Part shown: piece after piece, positions 47,182 through 58,001 of the stretch
Layout: each line of letters starts with the position of its first letter
Position numbering within the stretch: the first letter of the stretch is position 1
Assembly: GCA_003665825.1 (NCBI GenBank)
Contig: QPFY01000011.1
Span: 930,001-994,000 of the forward strand
Length of the DNA: 64,000 nt
Direction: 5' to 3'
Source of the DNA: Microbotryum silenes-acaulis
Taxonomy: Eukaryota; Basidiomycota; Microbotryomycetes; Microbotryales; Microbotryaceae
The notes under the pieces: generated by a model
The model's input: the letters and a program-made list of their open reading frames with translations, nothing else
What the model was told of the DNA's origin: nothing
Database searches by the model: none
Translations under genes and position numbers: made by a program

Positions 47182-47800
47182 GGACAACGTGGCTTGGAGA
47201 AAGGTCTCGTCGTGCTGGACCCGAAAGAGCGGAAGTCAGTTGAAAACGCTGTTCGCTCTTTAGCTGCTCTTGGCCTTAACAATGATGCTGCACCGTAAGT
47301 TGAGTGCCATGAGACCTGTACCAGCCTCCTCTGAGCTGATAACTCATCTCTTCCAATTCTAGGCTTGCCGTTCAGCAGGCCTACGACGAGGCCCATGCTC
47401 AAGCAGAGGAACGCTTCCTGCTCGACGTCATTGTGACAGCAAATGAAAGCTTGCCGGGTCGTGTAGGTTCATTTAAGCAATTGGTTTCGTATAACAACAC
47501 TAAATGGAACCAGCATATTTTCACAGGCTCAAATTATTCGGCTCCCATCCCTTCTGCGTCACGAATCTCGTCAGCTTGCGCTTGATCTGAAAAGCTGGAT
47601 CCAGCACCGTCGGGCACATCAATGCTTCCACCTCAGAGCTGTCCTACTCAAGGGAAGGCACGTCGCCACCACCTCGACTTCCCAAGTTTCCGATCCCACA
47701 TCAAAAGCAAAATTGTCCGAGCACGGTGAAATGCACTCCAGTGTCCTCCGAGGCTTCGTGCATTCAATGGGTGCAGCCCGTCTCGAAGCTGTGTCAGGAG
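47182..47800 (+). pseudogene. Unknown gene, 5' side of Copia insertion
   Basis: After a CCTAG acceptor-like site the plus strand reads GQRGLEKGLVVLDPKERKSV, then after an intron LAVQQAYDEAHAQAEERFLL and DVIVTANESLPGR, then SRQLALDLKSWIQHRRAHQC and MHSSVLRGFVHSMGAARLEA. At 47800 the Copia element begins. Joining 47800 to 52317 (one target copy removed) keeps the frame open for another 51 codons. Function not recognised. Confidence 0.5.
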
Positions 47801-48006
47801 TCTTGAATCTCGGCGTCTGATTCGAGGTGGTTCAATACGTTAGAACGCTCAGTTAACTATTGCAATGATTCCGTGAATACTACTGACCTGATTCGAGGTG
47901 GTTCAATACGTTAGAACGCTCGAATCAGAAGGAAGCTAAGAGAAAGCCCGCGCGCGCTAGCGCTCATGTAGCCTACAGAGTGTACTCCTCACGTGTCAAC
48001 TCAACA
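47801..48006 (-). repeat. 3' LTR of the Copia element, with internal duplication
   Basis: This LTR is about 69 bp longer than its partner. The segment GATTCGAGGTGGTTCAATAC and its continuation GTTAGAACGCTC appears twice, separated by a short unique stretch (about 47852-47889). The rest matches the 5' LTR with a few substitutions. Confidence 0.9.
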
Positions 48007-48025
48007 CCCCCCCTCGCTCTAAGGC

Positions 48026-51000
48026 CTACATAATTCCCATCCCTATGGCCGCCCTATGCTTCTCTAGTGCCGGTCTCGTCAACGCCTTCGTAAACATGTC
48101 GGCGAGCATCTCGGCGGTTGGAAGATAGTTAACGACGATGTCACCTTCTCGTACCCGTTCTCGAACGAAATGCTCGGTCAGGCGTAGGTGCTTAGTTCGA
48201 TCGTGGAACACCGGATTCTTTGTGAGAGCTATCGCGCCTTGATTGTCGCCTTTCAGCTCGATCGGCCCACAAATCGTGATCCCCAATTCCGCGAGCAAAT
48301 TCCGCAAGAACTGACACTCTCGAGACGCATGAGTAAGGCCGATGCATTCCGCTTCCGTTGATGACGTCGCCACTCGGCTCTGGATCCGAGAACTCCAAGA
48401 AATTGGCCCGTCAGCCAGCTTGAAGACATGCCCCATCGTAGATCGGGACGTGTTGATGCAGGAGCCCCAGTCCGAATCCGAGTACCCCACGTATCCAACC
48501 AACGAATCACGTTTTGTCTTGTAGACAATGCCGAGTTCGAGGGTTCCCTTGATGTAGCGTAGAACCTTCACAACTGCTGCCCAATGGTCGCTGCCCGCCT
48601 TGTTCGTGAATCTTGCCAAATACGACACCGGGTATGCAAGATCGGGCCGAGTTGCAACGACGGCGTACATCAATGATCCAATGGCCGATCTGTACTGTGT
48701 CTATAACGAGGGATCCGGAGTGTCGCAGGGTTTGAGCTGAAGACCCGGTTGCATTGGTAACACACTTTTGTTAGCATCCGCCATGCCGAACCTTGCAAGT
48801 ACATCGAGCAAATACTGTCGTTGCGACAACGCAATCCCGTCCGCTTGACGAATGAGCTGGACGCCAAGGATGTACTCTGCATTGCCGAGACGTTTGACTC
48901 CGTACAATCGATCCAATTCGTCGAGCACGCGATCAATTTCGGATAAGTCGGGACCGACAAACAGCAAGTCGTCGACGTAAACCACGATGTAATAATCGTC
49001 TTTGCCAAGTGTCCGACGATAGACATATTCTTCGCTCCGAAGACGATTGTAACCAAGCTTGACGAGGGTCTTATGGATCGTCTCGTTCCATACCCGGCCG
49101 GCCTGCTTGAGACCGTAAATCGAGCGTTGCAACTTGAGACAGACATCGTCGGGAAGTCGGACTCCCTCCGGTACGCGCATGTACAATTCCTCTTCAAGTT
49201 CGCCATGCAAATAGGCTTTGTCAATGTCCGCTTGGATGATATGGTAACCCCGGGCCGCCGCCAACGCAATGAGAGTACGAATCGAGACAAACTTCGCTGT
49301 CGGTGCGAACGTCTCTTTGAAGTCAATTCCCGGCCGTTGCGTGAAGCCTCGTGCAACAAGTCGAGCTTTGTACGAAGTCGGCCGACCATCCTTGTCCCGT
49401 TTCGTTCGGAAAACGAATTTGGACCCGAGCACCTTGGCGCCGGCGGGAAGCTCGTCTCGTTTCATAATCGTAAAGACTGAGTAATCATCACGCAATGACT
49501 CAAACTCATCGATTGCACCTTGCGCCCATTCGTGAGACTTGTGGTGTACCATGGCTGCCTTCCAAGTCGTGGGATCACTAGTCGGCAAAACAAACGGACC
49601 GTCCTCCTCGTCGGAATCGGCGACGGCTACGAAGGCCTCCGGTTCGAAACGCTCAGGTGCCCTACGATCCCGCTTTCCGACCGGTGCTGCCCGAGCAGGT
49701 CCGGGGGCTTCAAAACGCAACTCCTTTGGTACATCTTCCACAACTGGTTCGCGTTGCTCGGCGGGGTCAACGTCGTCAACCGGATTTTCCTCCCGGGCTT
49801 GTACCTCGACCTCCGGGGCCTGGTTCGCCGCAATCGGCTGTTGCGCAGCTTCATGTCGATTTGTCGCGACTGGTCGAGGTACAACTACTTCGATCGCCTC
49901 AATCCTCGGTGCTGGCGCGCCTTCACGGGCCGGGAACTTGTCCTCGAAGAACGTCACGCTTCGCGATAACGTTAACCGCCCCCTCACCGGGTCCCATAGT
50001 CGGTAGGCTTTGGATTCTAGGTCGTATCCGAGGAAGATCATCGGAAGGCCCCGTGGCTGGAGTTTCTTACGTTGTTCGGTATTTGCCGTGTGCCAAGCTC
50101 GACATCCGAAGACCCGCAAGTGATGAACGTGCGCAGGTTTCCCGGTCCATTCCCGAAATGGCACCTTGCCACCAAGAGCAGAATGTGGGGAACGATTCTT
50201 CACATACACGTATGTAGCCACGGCTTCGGCCCAAAACACCGTGGGCAGACCGGATTCATACAGCATCGTTCGAGCTGCTTCCGAAATCGAGCGGTTGGCC
50301 CTTTCGGCGACACCGTTTTGCTCGGGCGTGCTGGGGATCGTGAGTTGTCGCGACAAACCCGTGTCTTCCAACCATCGCTTGAACTCCGTCGAAAGGAACT
50401 CGCCACCGCGGTCCGAACGGACAGCTTTCAAAGTGTGCCCTGACGACAGCTCGACCCGTAGTTTCCACGTTTTGAACCTTTCAAAGGAGTCCGACTTCCG
50501 CGGCATCGTCAACACCCACATGTACCGCGTACAATCGTCGACGATAAATAGCGCGTAGCGATGATTTGCAAGTGACAGCTCGCCGTCGAAGGACAAGAGA
50601 TCGATGTGGACGAGATCAAGGGGTTTTTCGGTTGGCGATTCGGAGTTTGGGAACGGCTTGTGCGTAGGTTTGCCAGCCAGACACGATTCGCATTTCAAGT
50701 CACTGCGAGACTTCATGTTCAAACCTATCACAGCGTCAGACTTGGACAGCTGGTGAAGGGAACGGCAGTGTAGATGAGCGAAACGTCCGTGCCAGATGTG
50801 GAGAGGCACTGCTGTCAGAGCTGTGGCTGACGCACATTCATGGGGTGAACTCCGAGCTTGAACCAACTTGAGGTCCAGCCGGTACAACCCCGAATTGAGC
50901 TTCTGTCCCGTGAGTAGGATGTCGTCATTTCCGGCCACCGTGAATCGCCCGTTTTGAATGGTGATCTTGCGACTATCACGATCGGCTCGATGCCCGGCGA

Positions 51001-52108
51001 AGAGATTGGCGGGGGCGCTAGGGACGAAGATGCTGTTGACCAAGTTGTACCTCTTGCCGTTCTTGTCTTCGACGCAGGCCGTGCCTACTCCCATAATGGT
51101 CTTTCCGTCACCATTGATGCCCTTTAACGAAGACGGAGCTGTCGCCTTCAGGTCGGCGAACGCGGCAGGATCATTGATGACGTGATGAGTCGCTGCCGTG
51201 TCGTAGAGGATCATTTCTCGAGAGTGTCCTTTTGGTGATTTCGTGAAAAACGCGCCAACGGGATCGGTCCCCAGAATGTCTTCAACCGAAGGGAGCGCCA
51301 AATTTGCCATCGGTTCCTCGCCTTTGGTCGTCTTGCGTCGTGGAAACTTCTTCTTCTTCGGCTTGGAACTGTTTTTGTTGAAGTGAGTGTCTTCACCGCA
51401 GTTCCAGCAGGGGCCGGGTGGCTTCGGTTGGGCACCAGTCGTGGCCAACAACGCCGTCGCAGCGTTCCCAGTATCTTGACTCAAGTTTGCTGGAGCTCGA
51501 CCTGCTGCGATCACTGTGTCGACAGTTGGTATCGCATCGACGTCTTTGGAGTCGAACTGATCCAGTTACGACGGTCGTCGAGCCCCCACAATCGCAATGA
51601 GGTGGCAAGCAACCACTTGATCGAACGTCAACTTGTGAGCCCGTAGGTCAGTTGTGAGGCGAGTGATGGATCCGGCCCAAGGAAGATAATCGTCTTCCTG
51701 TGCTGGTGGCGGTCCGACCGAGAATAACTTTCCAATTTGCGTGATAACGCCGCGAAGGGAAGACCGACCCAGATGCTTTCGAAGGTATTCCACCGTCTGC
51801 TCCGGCGTCAGGTCGTAGCAGCTGACCAGGAGATGCGCCACACTTTCTGAACAGGTTTGATGCATTACCCTGTGCACCGCATCATGAGCTCGATCGAGTT
51901 CATCGTCGTCCTTGCATTTGGCGGATGAGTACTGCTTGGGAAAGGAGAGCTGCCACTGACGCCTGTCGACGGTGAAGCGAACGTAATCGCGCCATACGTC
52001 GATGTTGTTGTTCTTCAAAATCGAAAATGCCGGGAAACGCGAAGTTTGCGAGTGTGTTGGAGGATCTGCGTCGACGGACTTGTCGATGGTTGACGGTTCG
52101 CCAGTCAT
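48026..52108 (-). pseudogene. Copia gag-pol, one frame with two nonsense codons
   Basis: From the ATG at 52108 to the stop at 48026 there are 1,361 codons in one frame, broken only by TAA at 51566-51568 (after gag) and TAG at 48701-48703 (in the RT/RNase H link). Gag is followed by a zinc knuckle CWNCGEDTHFNKNS whose last Cys is Ser. The protease is ILYDTAATHHVIND. The integrase has the HGRFAHLH..CESC zinc site and catalytic LVHIDLLSFD, VRSDRGGEF and EQNGVAERANRS. The RT shows ARGFTQRPGIDFKETFAPTA, QADIDKAYLHGELEEELYMR and YIVVYVDDLLFVG. RNase H has YSDSDWGSCINTSRSTMGHV and SSTEAECIGLTHA. It cannot make Gag-Pol without readthrough. Confidence 0.93.
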
Positions 52109-52177
52109 GGTGGAGCGTTCGGGTGAACCGTTGCGACGTGGCAGCAGCTGTGCGAAGTCGTTGGGATTATAACCTCT

Positions 52178-52311
52178 TGAATCTCGGCGTCTGATTCGAG
52201 GTGGTTCAATACGTTAGAACGCTCGAATCAGAAGGAAGCTAAGAGAAAGCCCGCGCGCGCTCGCGCTCATGTAGCCTGCAGAGTGTACTCCTCAAGTGTG
52301 TCAACTCAACA
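52178..52311 (-). repeat. 5' LTR of the Copia element
   Basis: The 134-bp LTR reads, in element direction, TGTTGAGTTGACACA to TCTTAGCTTCC and CGCCGAGATTCA. The two LTRs differ by the 69-bp duplication in the other copy and several point changes, so insertion is not very recent. Confidence 0.9.
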
Positions 52312-52316
52312 AGGAG

Positions 52317-52700
52317 TTGCGAGGTCCATTCGTTGGACAGGACAAGGGACCTTCAGTCGCTTTTCGACCGCAAACGAGACGGAAAACATAGGATACATCG
52401 AAGACGGACGTAGAGAAGTGAGCTGCAATTGTGTGCTCTGCACATATGGCCCAGAGAGTGCTCATCAATAATGTTCATTCTTGCCCAGGTACGGATGCAA
52501 TTGCGAGCAAGGCAATACACGGCATTCGCCAAGATCCCACCGTTTGGGTCGATCGACGAAAACGTCACGTCAGCTACGCCTTTGAGAATCGGCTCTCTTG
52601 TCTGCTCTGTATTGAAACGAGGCATGATACCTGTCAGTTGTGACGCCAGCAACATAGAAGAACAACTGTCGATTGGACTTGGTTCGTACATCTCACGGTA
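52317..52700 (+). pseudogene. Unknown gene, 3' side of Copia insertion
   Basis: Directly after the target duplication the plus strand continues VARSIRWTGQGTFSRFSTAN and YIEDGRREVSCNCVLCTYG to a TAA at about 52470. A CCCAG acceptor-like site at 52490 would lead on to VRMQLRARQYTAFAKIPPFG and end at TAG near 52700. It is the continuation of the segment that stops at 47800. Confidence 0.5.
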
Positions 52701-52829
52701 GCTAGCTTACTGCTTCGCAGAGTGCCTGCAATCGATCTTACCTCTCGTGGTACGTTACATGCATACCATGGCCACGTTAAATCATAGTCAAAGAGGTAGG
52801 CAGTAAGTGCAGGTGAGGAGCCCTCGGCG
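52701..52829. other. Short spacer, nothing recognised
   Basis: No feature is seen between the interrupted gene and the second copy of the dispersed repeat. Confidence 0.3.
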
Positions 52830-53130
52830 AAGCAGAACCGAAACGGCTGACGCGCGCGCGGGCTCCGGCGATTCGGCCCGAGCGAAAAACGTCCGGACGG
52901 CGTTTTCGCGATTTTTGAAGATGTTTTAGAGCATTTGAAGCAATTGTAGAGCTATCTTTGGACGCGCGTAGATGGACTGGACATTTTGGGGACTTTTTTG
53001 GCCGAAAAATCCGAAAATTGGTGGACAAATGAGGTCTAAAATCCGGTATTTTGGCGGATTTTACCTACGCGCCTCAGGCTGGGCTTTCGGGGGTCCTGCG
53101 GCGCGTCCCAGCGCGTCCCCCAGCAAGTCG
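52830..53130. repeat. Dispersed GC-rich repeat, copy 2 (inverted relative to copy 1)
   Basis: This contains CCGAAAAATCCGAAAATTGG and a GTGGACAAATGAGG box. The TACGCGCCTCAGGC..GGGCTTTC..GGGGTCCT segment at about 53064-53110 is the reverse complement of the 42815-42872 segment, with a few changes. Confidence 0.6.
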
Positions 53131-53350
53131 CTGCAAGTCTCTGCAACTCGTTTCCCTCGAGCCCGTCACTTTATGCACCGAGTCGCCTCCCCGCTTTGCC
53201 TCGAGTCCTCCCTAGCGAACCTACTTGCCGAGCCACTGTTTCTTTCGACGCTCGTTCCTTAGTGATCTTGGTTCGGTTGTACTGCGCCATCCTCCTTTGC
53301 ACCTCCATCCTCCACCTCCCGACTCTTTCGGACACGCCGCTAATAGTCCG

Positions 53351-53385
53351 TCGCCCGTCGCCCGTCGCCCGTCGCCCGTCGCCCG
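53351..53385. repeat. 7-bp tandem repeat in a 5' leader
   Basis: Five exact copies of TCGCCCG lie about 180 bases upstream of the VTT-protein ATG, within a CT-rich leader. Confidence 0.85.
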
Positions 53386-53561
53386 TCGTTGTCTCACCCC
53401 ACCTGCTGCTCTGTGCTCAGCCTCCCCGCTCCTTTGTCCCTTCGCGGCCCAGCTGGCCGGATCTCGTGTGGCGTGGCACAACCAACGTGTACCAGACAAA
53501 CGAATAAACAAGGCTGACCACGACTGAAACGCCTCTTACCCACCCCGACCCCACCACTACG

Positions 53562-55046
53562 ATGAGCCCCATCTCGTCGCTCAAGAATGAGGCGAGCGAG
53601 GCCAAGGAGGCGTCCAAGGAGGTTTGGCACTTTACGCGCACGCACAACTGGAAGAAGTCAGCCCGCAACTCCTTTCGGATGAAGTACTTTTGGTACTGGT
53701 TCGTCGGCATCATTCTCGTAGCCTTCGCCGTCGTCGTCGCCATCTACCGCGATCCCATCGTTAGTGTGAGTCGATCGCAACAGGCCCCAGGCTGTTGGCT
53801 GGCTCGTCGCGTCGCGCTCGGCCCGGGCTCAAGCTGTGTGTCGGTTGGCGAGGCTCCGAGGCCACGTCAGGGCCACGAACAGGCTGGGACGGCACGATGT
53901 CGGTGACTGACACTTGTCGAATGCTCTCAACAGTGGTTTGAGCCGAGAAAACACAACATCGTCAATCTCCCGGCGAGCTGGGCCATCCCCGTCGCCATAC
54001 TCGTCGTCCTGTCATTCCCACCGCTGGGAGGCCACGAAATCGTACTCCTGGTCGTCGGACTCATTTGGGGCATCTGGATCGGGTTCGCGATCGCATGCGC
54101 CGGCACCTTCATCGGCGAGCTGGCCTGTTTCTTTGCGTTCAAATACTTCTTCACCGAAAAGGCGCGCAAGGTGGAACATAAGTCCATCTTCTACGCCTGC
54201 CTCGCTCGGCTCATGCGCGACGGTGGGGTGTGGATCGTCGCCGTCGTGCGGTTCTCGGCGATTCCGGGCCACGTCGTGACCGCACTGCAGTCGACGGTCG
54301 GGATGCCCTTGTGGCGCTATTCAATCGCCGTCATCATCTCGCTGCCCAAGCAACTCGCGATCGTCTACCTCGGAGTCATGTTCGGCGAGACCAAGGACAC
54401 CAGCAACCAGGCTTCGATCGATAAGCAGCGGAGAATCTCGCTCGGCGTATTCTTCGGAACGGCGATCGCGACCGTGCTCGCGCTCTACATCGTCTACATG
54501 CGCGCACGGAAATTGTATCCGGTCGTGATGGCCGAGGCCGAGGAACGCAGGGCACTCGCCGCCGCCGAGCTGGGAGAGAACCCTCCGCGGTCGGACCCAC
54601 ACGATCCCACCCTCATAGGTGCGGCATGGGATGGCGAATCGATATCGTCCGATCTGGATCTGGGAAAGGACCGAGTGTTCAGTGCCGGTCCGCACAGCTA
54701 CGTGCTGCCCGCGCGAGGGCGGCCGGTCAACTTTGATGATCCGCATCAACCTACGGGCCCGATAGGGTACGGGCAATCACCGTATGCGCCGCCAGCCCAG
54801 ACCCCGGCCGAGTGGACCGACGTCGAAGCGAGGGAACGATGGGAGGCTGAAAACCAGCAGCAAGGGGGATACAACAACGGGCCGCCGCAGGGGCACTACG
54901 GCGCACCGCATCAGATGGCTCGTGTTTCATCACCGCGGCTCAATTCGTACCCACCCAACTCGAACCCGAGCACGACAAGCTTTACACATCTACCGCTGCA
55001 AGGTTCGGACTACAACCAACCTTACCAACACCCGTACGCGCGGTGA
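53562..55046 (+). CDS. VTT-domain membrane protein (Tvp38/TMEM64-like)
   Basis: Two exons (53562-53765 and 53934-55046) encode about 438 residues. The N-terminus is soluble and basic, followed by the membrane segment YFWYWFVGIILVAFAVVVAI. After the splice (GTTAGT|TGG) come SWAIPVAILVVLSFPPLGGH, then GLIWGIWIGFAIACAGTFIG and ELACFFAFKYFF, the VTT/DedA core with its 'G..G...G.....Y' pattern. VRFSAIPGHVVTALQSTVGM and ISLPKQLAIVYLGVMFGE complete the domain. A last membrane span is at about residue 210, then a long Pro/Gln/Tyr-rich cytosolic tail. Yeast Tvp38 resides in the late Golgi; VTT proteins include lipid scramblases. The long disordered tail is not present in yeast Tvp38. Confidence 0.9.
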
Positions 55047-55507
55047 TAAGATACACCGTATGTGAGGCTGAAGCATTGATTACCTCGGTGTCGGTGGCCC
55101 CAGAGTTTGGTTCGAAATTCTCGAAATAACCAGCAGGGTCTGCCCTTTTGTCTTTGTGTTGAACACCACTCATTCGTCCGTTGTATCCTCCTGCCCTTCG
55201 AGATATCCCTGCTGCTGTCCGACGGCGAGGCCATCCGCTTTCGAAGGTAGACCATTCCGACTTTTGCTACCTACTAGTGCTGTCTTCTCGTCCCGTCGTA
55301 TCTCGTACAGTGTATCCGTACCGTTCTCGACAAAGTGCAACCAACTCTTGTGTTACAAACAGGACAACCCCCAACAGAATATCTTTACATCCAATATCCT
55401 TGTCCAAAATGCGCATTCTCTTCCCCAGGGTCCAGCCATCTCTCCCACAGTCCTACACATCCTGGTTGTGAAAATCGCTCCGATGATGCTAAAGCAATGA
55501 CATATAG
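55047..55507. other. Convergent intergenic spacer
   Basis: This should hold the 3' UTRs of two convergent genes. No coding segment is supported. Confidence 0.4.
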
Positions 55508-56047
55508 CTACGCTTCACGGTCGGTCCGATGACGATGTTGTTCGTGTCGGCCCCCGGGTTCTCGAATAGGACCTGTCCCGACATCCCTATCGCGATGGGC
55601 GTGCTCGGGGTTATCCCCGACCGCGACCGCGACCGACGATCCACAAACGGCGCCGACGATGGCCCAGATCGCGATCGCGTACAGCAGCGCAAGCAGGAAG
55701 CGTCGACGCGCTCTTCGATCCGCGATTTGCAGGGCCGAGGGTTGGGAATGTGAGATGGGGAGTAACGGTTGGCGCGTTGATGCGGGCGACGGTATCGGAA
55801 TGAGCACAGCTTGGCCCTGCGGTCCGGTGATGCCTGATGGTCGACTGGAACCCGAGGCCGAGGCGACGGAGGATGCTTCTTCGTACGTGGGTGCTGGTTG
55901 TGGTGTTAGTGTGGCGAACCGTCATCAGCGTACATCGGATACGGTCGGTGGCAACCTCGTGACTCATGACTCACGTGGGGGGATGAGGTCGGTGGTTGCG
56001 ACGGACGAAGGTGGGCCCGAAGATGGGGTATCCTTCTTGACCGTCAT
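55508..56047 (-). CDS. Small single-span membrane protein with PPxY motif
   Basis: Two exons (55975-56047 and 55508-55893, intron GTGAGT..CCAG of 81 nt) give 459 coding bases, 152 residues. The splice rebuilds DLIPPPPTYEEASSV, a PPxY motif (PPTY) that binds WW domains of Rsp5/Nedd4-type ubiquitin ligases. A Ser/Pro-rich stretch and a basic block ADRRARRRF precede one hydrophobic segment LLALLYAIAIWAIVGAVCG. The tail is His/Arg-rich. By layout it resembles small Rsp5 adaptors. Another frame reading GMSGQVLFENPGADTNNIVI overlaps the 3' end, so the C-terminus could differ if a further intron exists. Confidence 0.55.
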
Positions 56048-56611
56048 GACTGTTTGGAAGCTTGAGTAGTGTAGAGTGGTGTGGTGTTTGACGCAACAGG
56101 TGGTGTACCTTGGGTGTGACACGAAGAGCGACGGGTCCGTGCGGCGCCATAGCCAACTCGCGCTTCCAGAAGGCGCCCCCCTGCGCCCCCCTGACTCCCC
56201 TTTGCTCCCCCTTAAGCTTGTGTCTGTCTCACCTGCTCGCTCATGTCGCTGCGAAAGCGGCCGACGACGACTTGTAGGAACTCGATTGACAACCAAAGCA
56301 AAATTCGTCGATCTTCCAATCTGGAACGACTGTATTTGAATACATATTTCGACCACCTGCCCGCGGGTAGCACTAGTCGTATAAGTTGGCACGATTAGTA
56401 ATCTGACCGAGCATCACGAGGGCGATTACGTGAGCCCGGCCCCAAGACGTCAGCCGACCCTTCCGCCTTGCGAAACGAACCAACAATTCGGATAAACTTG
56501 AGTGTCCCATATCTTTCTCTCTTTTATCTACGTTACCTTCAAGAGTCTCCTCCGCCTCGATTCCTTGCATCAACCCTTGTCTTCCCCTCTGCCCCTAAAC
56601 CCAATATCGCC
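56048..56611. other. Divergent promoter region
   Basis: About 560 bases lie between the minus-strand PPxY gene and the plus-strand reductase gene. It should carry both promoters. A CT-rich leader sits at about 56510-56600. No other gene is seen. Confidence 0.4.
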
Positions 56612-57799
56612 ATGTCGGCCTCCACCTCCACCTCGTCGCTTTGGACGCCACTCAAAGTCGGGCCCATCACACTCAGTCATCGTATCGTGATGGCCCCCTT
56701 GACCCGCATTCGAGCCGACCAGGACCATGTCCCGCAGCAAGTCGCGGCCGAGTACTACGAGCAACGCAGCAACACCCCGGGTACGCTCCTCATCTCGGAA
56801 GCGACCTTCATCAGCCCTCAGGCGGGCGGAATGGGCAACGTGCCCGGCATCTGGAGCGAGGCGCAGATCCAAGGATGGAAGAAGGTCGTCGACGCCGTCC
56901 ACAGCAAGGGTGGCTTCATCTTCCTCCAACTCTGGGCCCTCGGTCGTGCCGCCGGTGCCGACAACCTCAAGCAAGAGGGCGGCTTTGACGTCGTTTCGGC
57001 GTCGGACGTGGCCTTCGAAGGCGGCGACAAGCCCCGACCCCTGACCGAGGACGAGATCAAGCAGTACGTCGCCGACTATGCGACGGCTGCCAAGAACTTC
57101 GTCGAAAGCGCAGGCGGAGATGGTGTCGAGAGTGAGTTTGCATCCCTGGCTACGAGAAAATTTTGCACTTTGTCTTGATTTTAACCTGAGGTTTTTTCGT
57201 CAACAGTCCACAGCGCCAACGGCTACCTGATCCAACAATTCCTCGAAACCAACTCGAACAAGCGTACGGACCAATACGGTGGATCCGTCGAGAACCGAGC
57301 CCGTTTCGGTTTAGAGGTTGTTGACGCCGTCGCCAAGGCCGTCGGCGCCGACCGCACCGGTATCCGATTGAGCCCGTACACGACCTTCCAAGGCATGAAG
57401 ATGCCCGAGCATCAAGACATCATCGACACATACACGTACTACGTCAAGCAGATCAAGGAGAGGCAACCTGAGCTCGCTTACGTCCACGCCGTTGAATCGC
57501 GCATCGCCGGTAACGTCACCGAGGATGCCGACGAGCGAGAGACGCTCGAGTTTTTGTACGACATCTGGACCCCTTCGCCCTTCTTGGTCGCCGGTGGGTT
57601 CAAGCGCGAGGAGGCCGAGCCCGTCACCGCCGCTCGCAAGAACACGGCCATCGTCTACGGCCGCTACTTCATCTCGAACCCGGACCTAGTCGAGCGAGTG
57701 CGCAAGGGCGTCGAGTTTACCGATTACGACCGCGCCACGTTCTACATCCCTGGACCCCAGAACACCAAGGGGTACACGGACTACCCCAAGGCCACCTAG
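56612..57799 (+). CDS. Old Yellow Enzyme family NADPH dehydrogenase
   Basis: Two exons (56612-57131 and 57207-57799) encode about 370 residues. [20 protein letters not shown] then LTRIRA is the typical start of the flavin-binding barrel. [13 protein letters not shown] holds the conserved QLW-GR segment. The intron interrupts the active-site signature, rebuilt as [16 protein letters not shown], with the His and Asn that bind the substrate carbonyl. [20 protein letters not shown] and [15 protein letters not shown] are the FMN-phosphate and C-terminal signatures. The enzyme uses FMN and NADPH to reduce activated C=C bonds. ATG at 56612 is the first in frame after the CT-rich leader. Confidence 0.95.
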
Positions 57800-58001
57800 A
57801 GGTTTCTTGAGGGTGCAATAGATGAGTCGTACTAGAGCTTCACAGTCCTAGAGTGTATCATTTTGTATAGAAATGGCAAGAGCATATATTGGACTCGCCA
57901 TCGATGAAGGCTTGGTGTTGCCGAGTGGACTTTTGCTGTTGAACGCTTTCGATTGGTGCAACAAGATCTGGGCTATATTGGTACATTATACAAATGTAAT
58001 C
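57800..58001. other. Convergent 3' spacer
   Basis: The last 200 bases before the giant gene's stop (58002) serve as 3' ends of two convergent genes. Nothing else is seen. Confidence 0.4.

Larger units (their letters stand above)
47801..52311 (-). mobile_element. Ty1/Copia LTR retrotransposon, complete with LTRs and target duplication
   Basis: The element is flanked by AGGAG at 47796-47800 and 52312-52316. In its own (minus) direction it starts TGTTGAGTTGACACA and ends GAGATTCAAGA, so the termini are imperfect inverted repeats (TGTTGA/TCAAGA). The 5' LTR is at 52178-52311, or 52175-52311 if the shared TCT is counted, and the 3' LTR at 47801-48006. Just inside the 5' LTR lies GGTTATAATCCCAAC, which resembles the half-tRNA primer site (GGTTATGGGC) used by Copia elements. 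The gag-pol order PR-IN-RT-RNase H defines the Copia class. Confidence 0.95.

Noticed and set aside
48701..48703. Programmed readthrough of the TAG between RT and RNase H
   Set aside because: Copia elements have no known recoding at this position and the sequence continues in the same frame with normal coding, so a point mutation is simpler.
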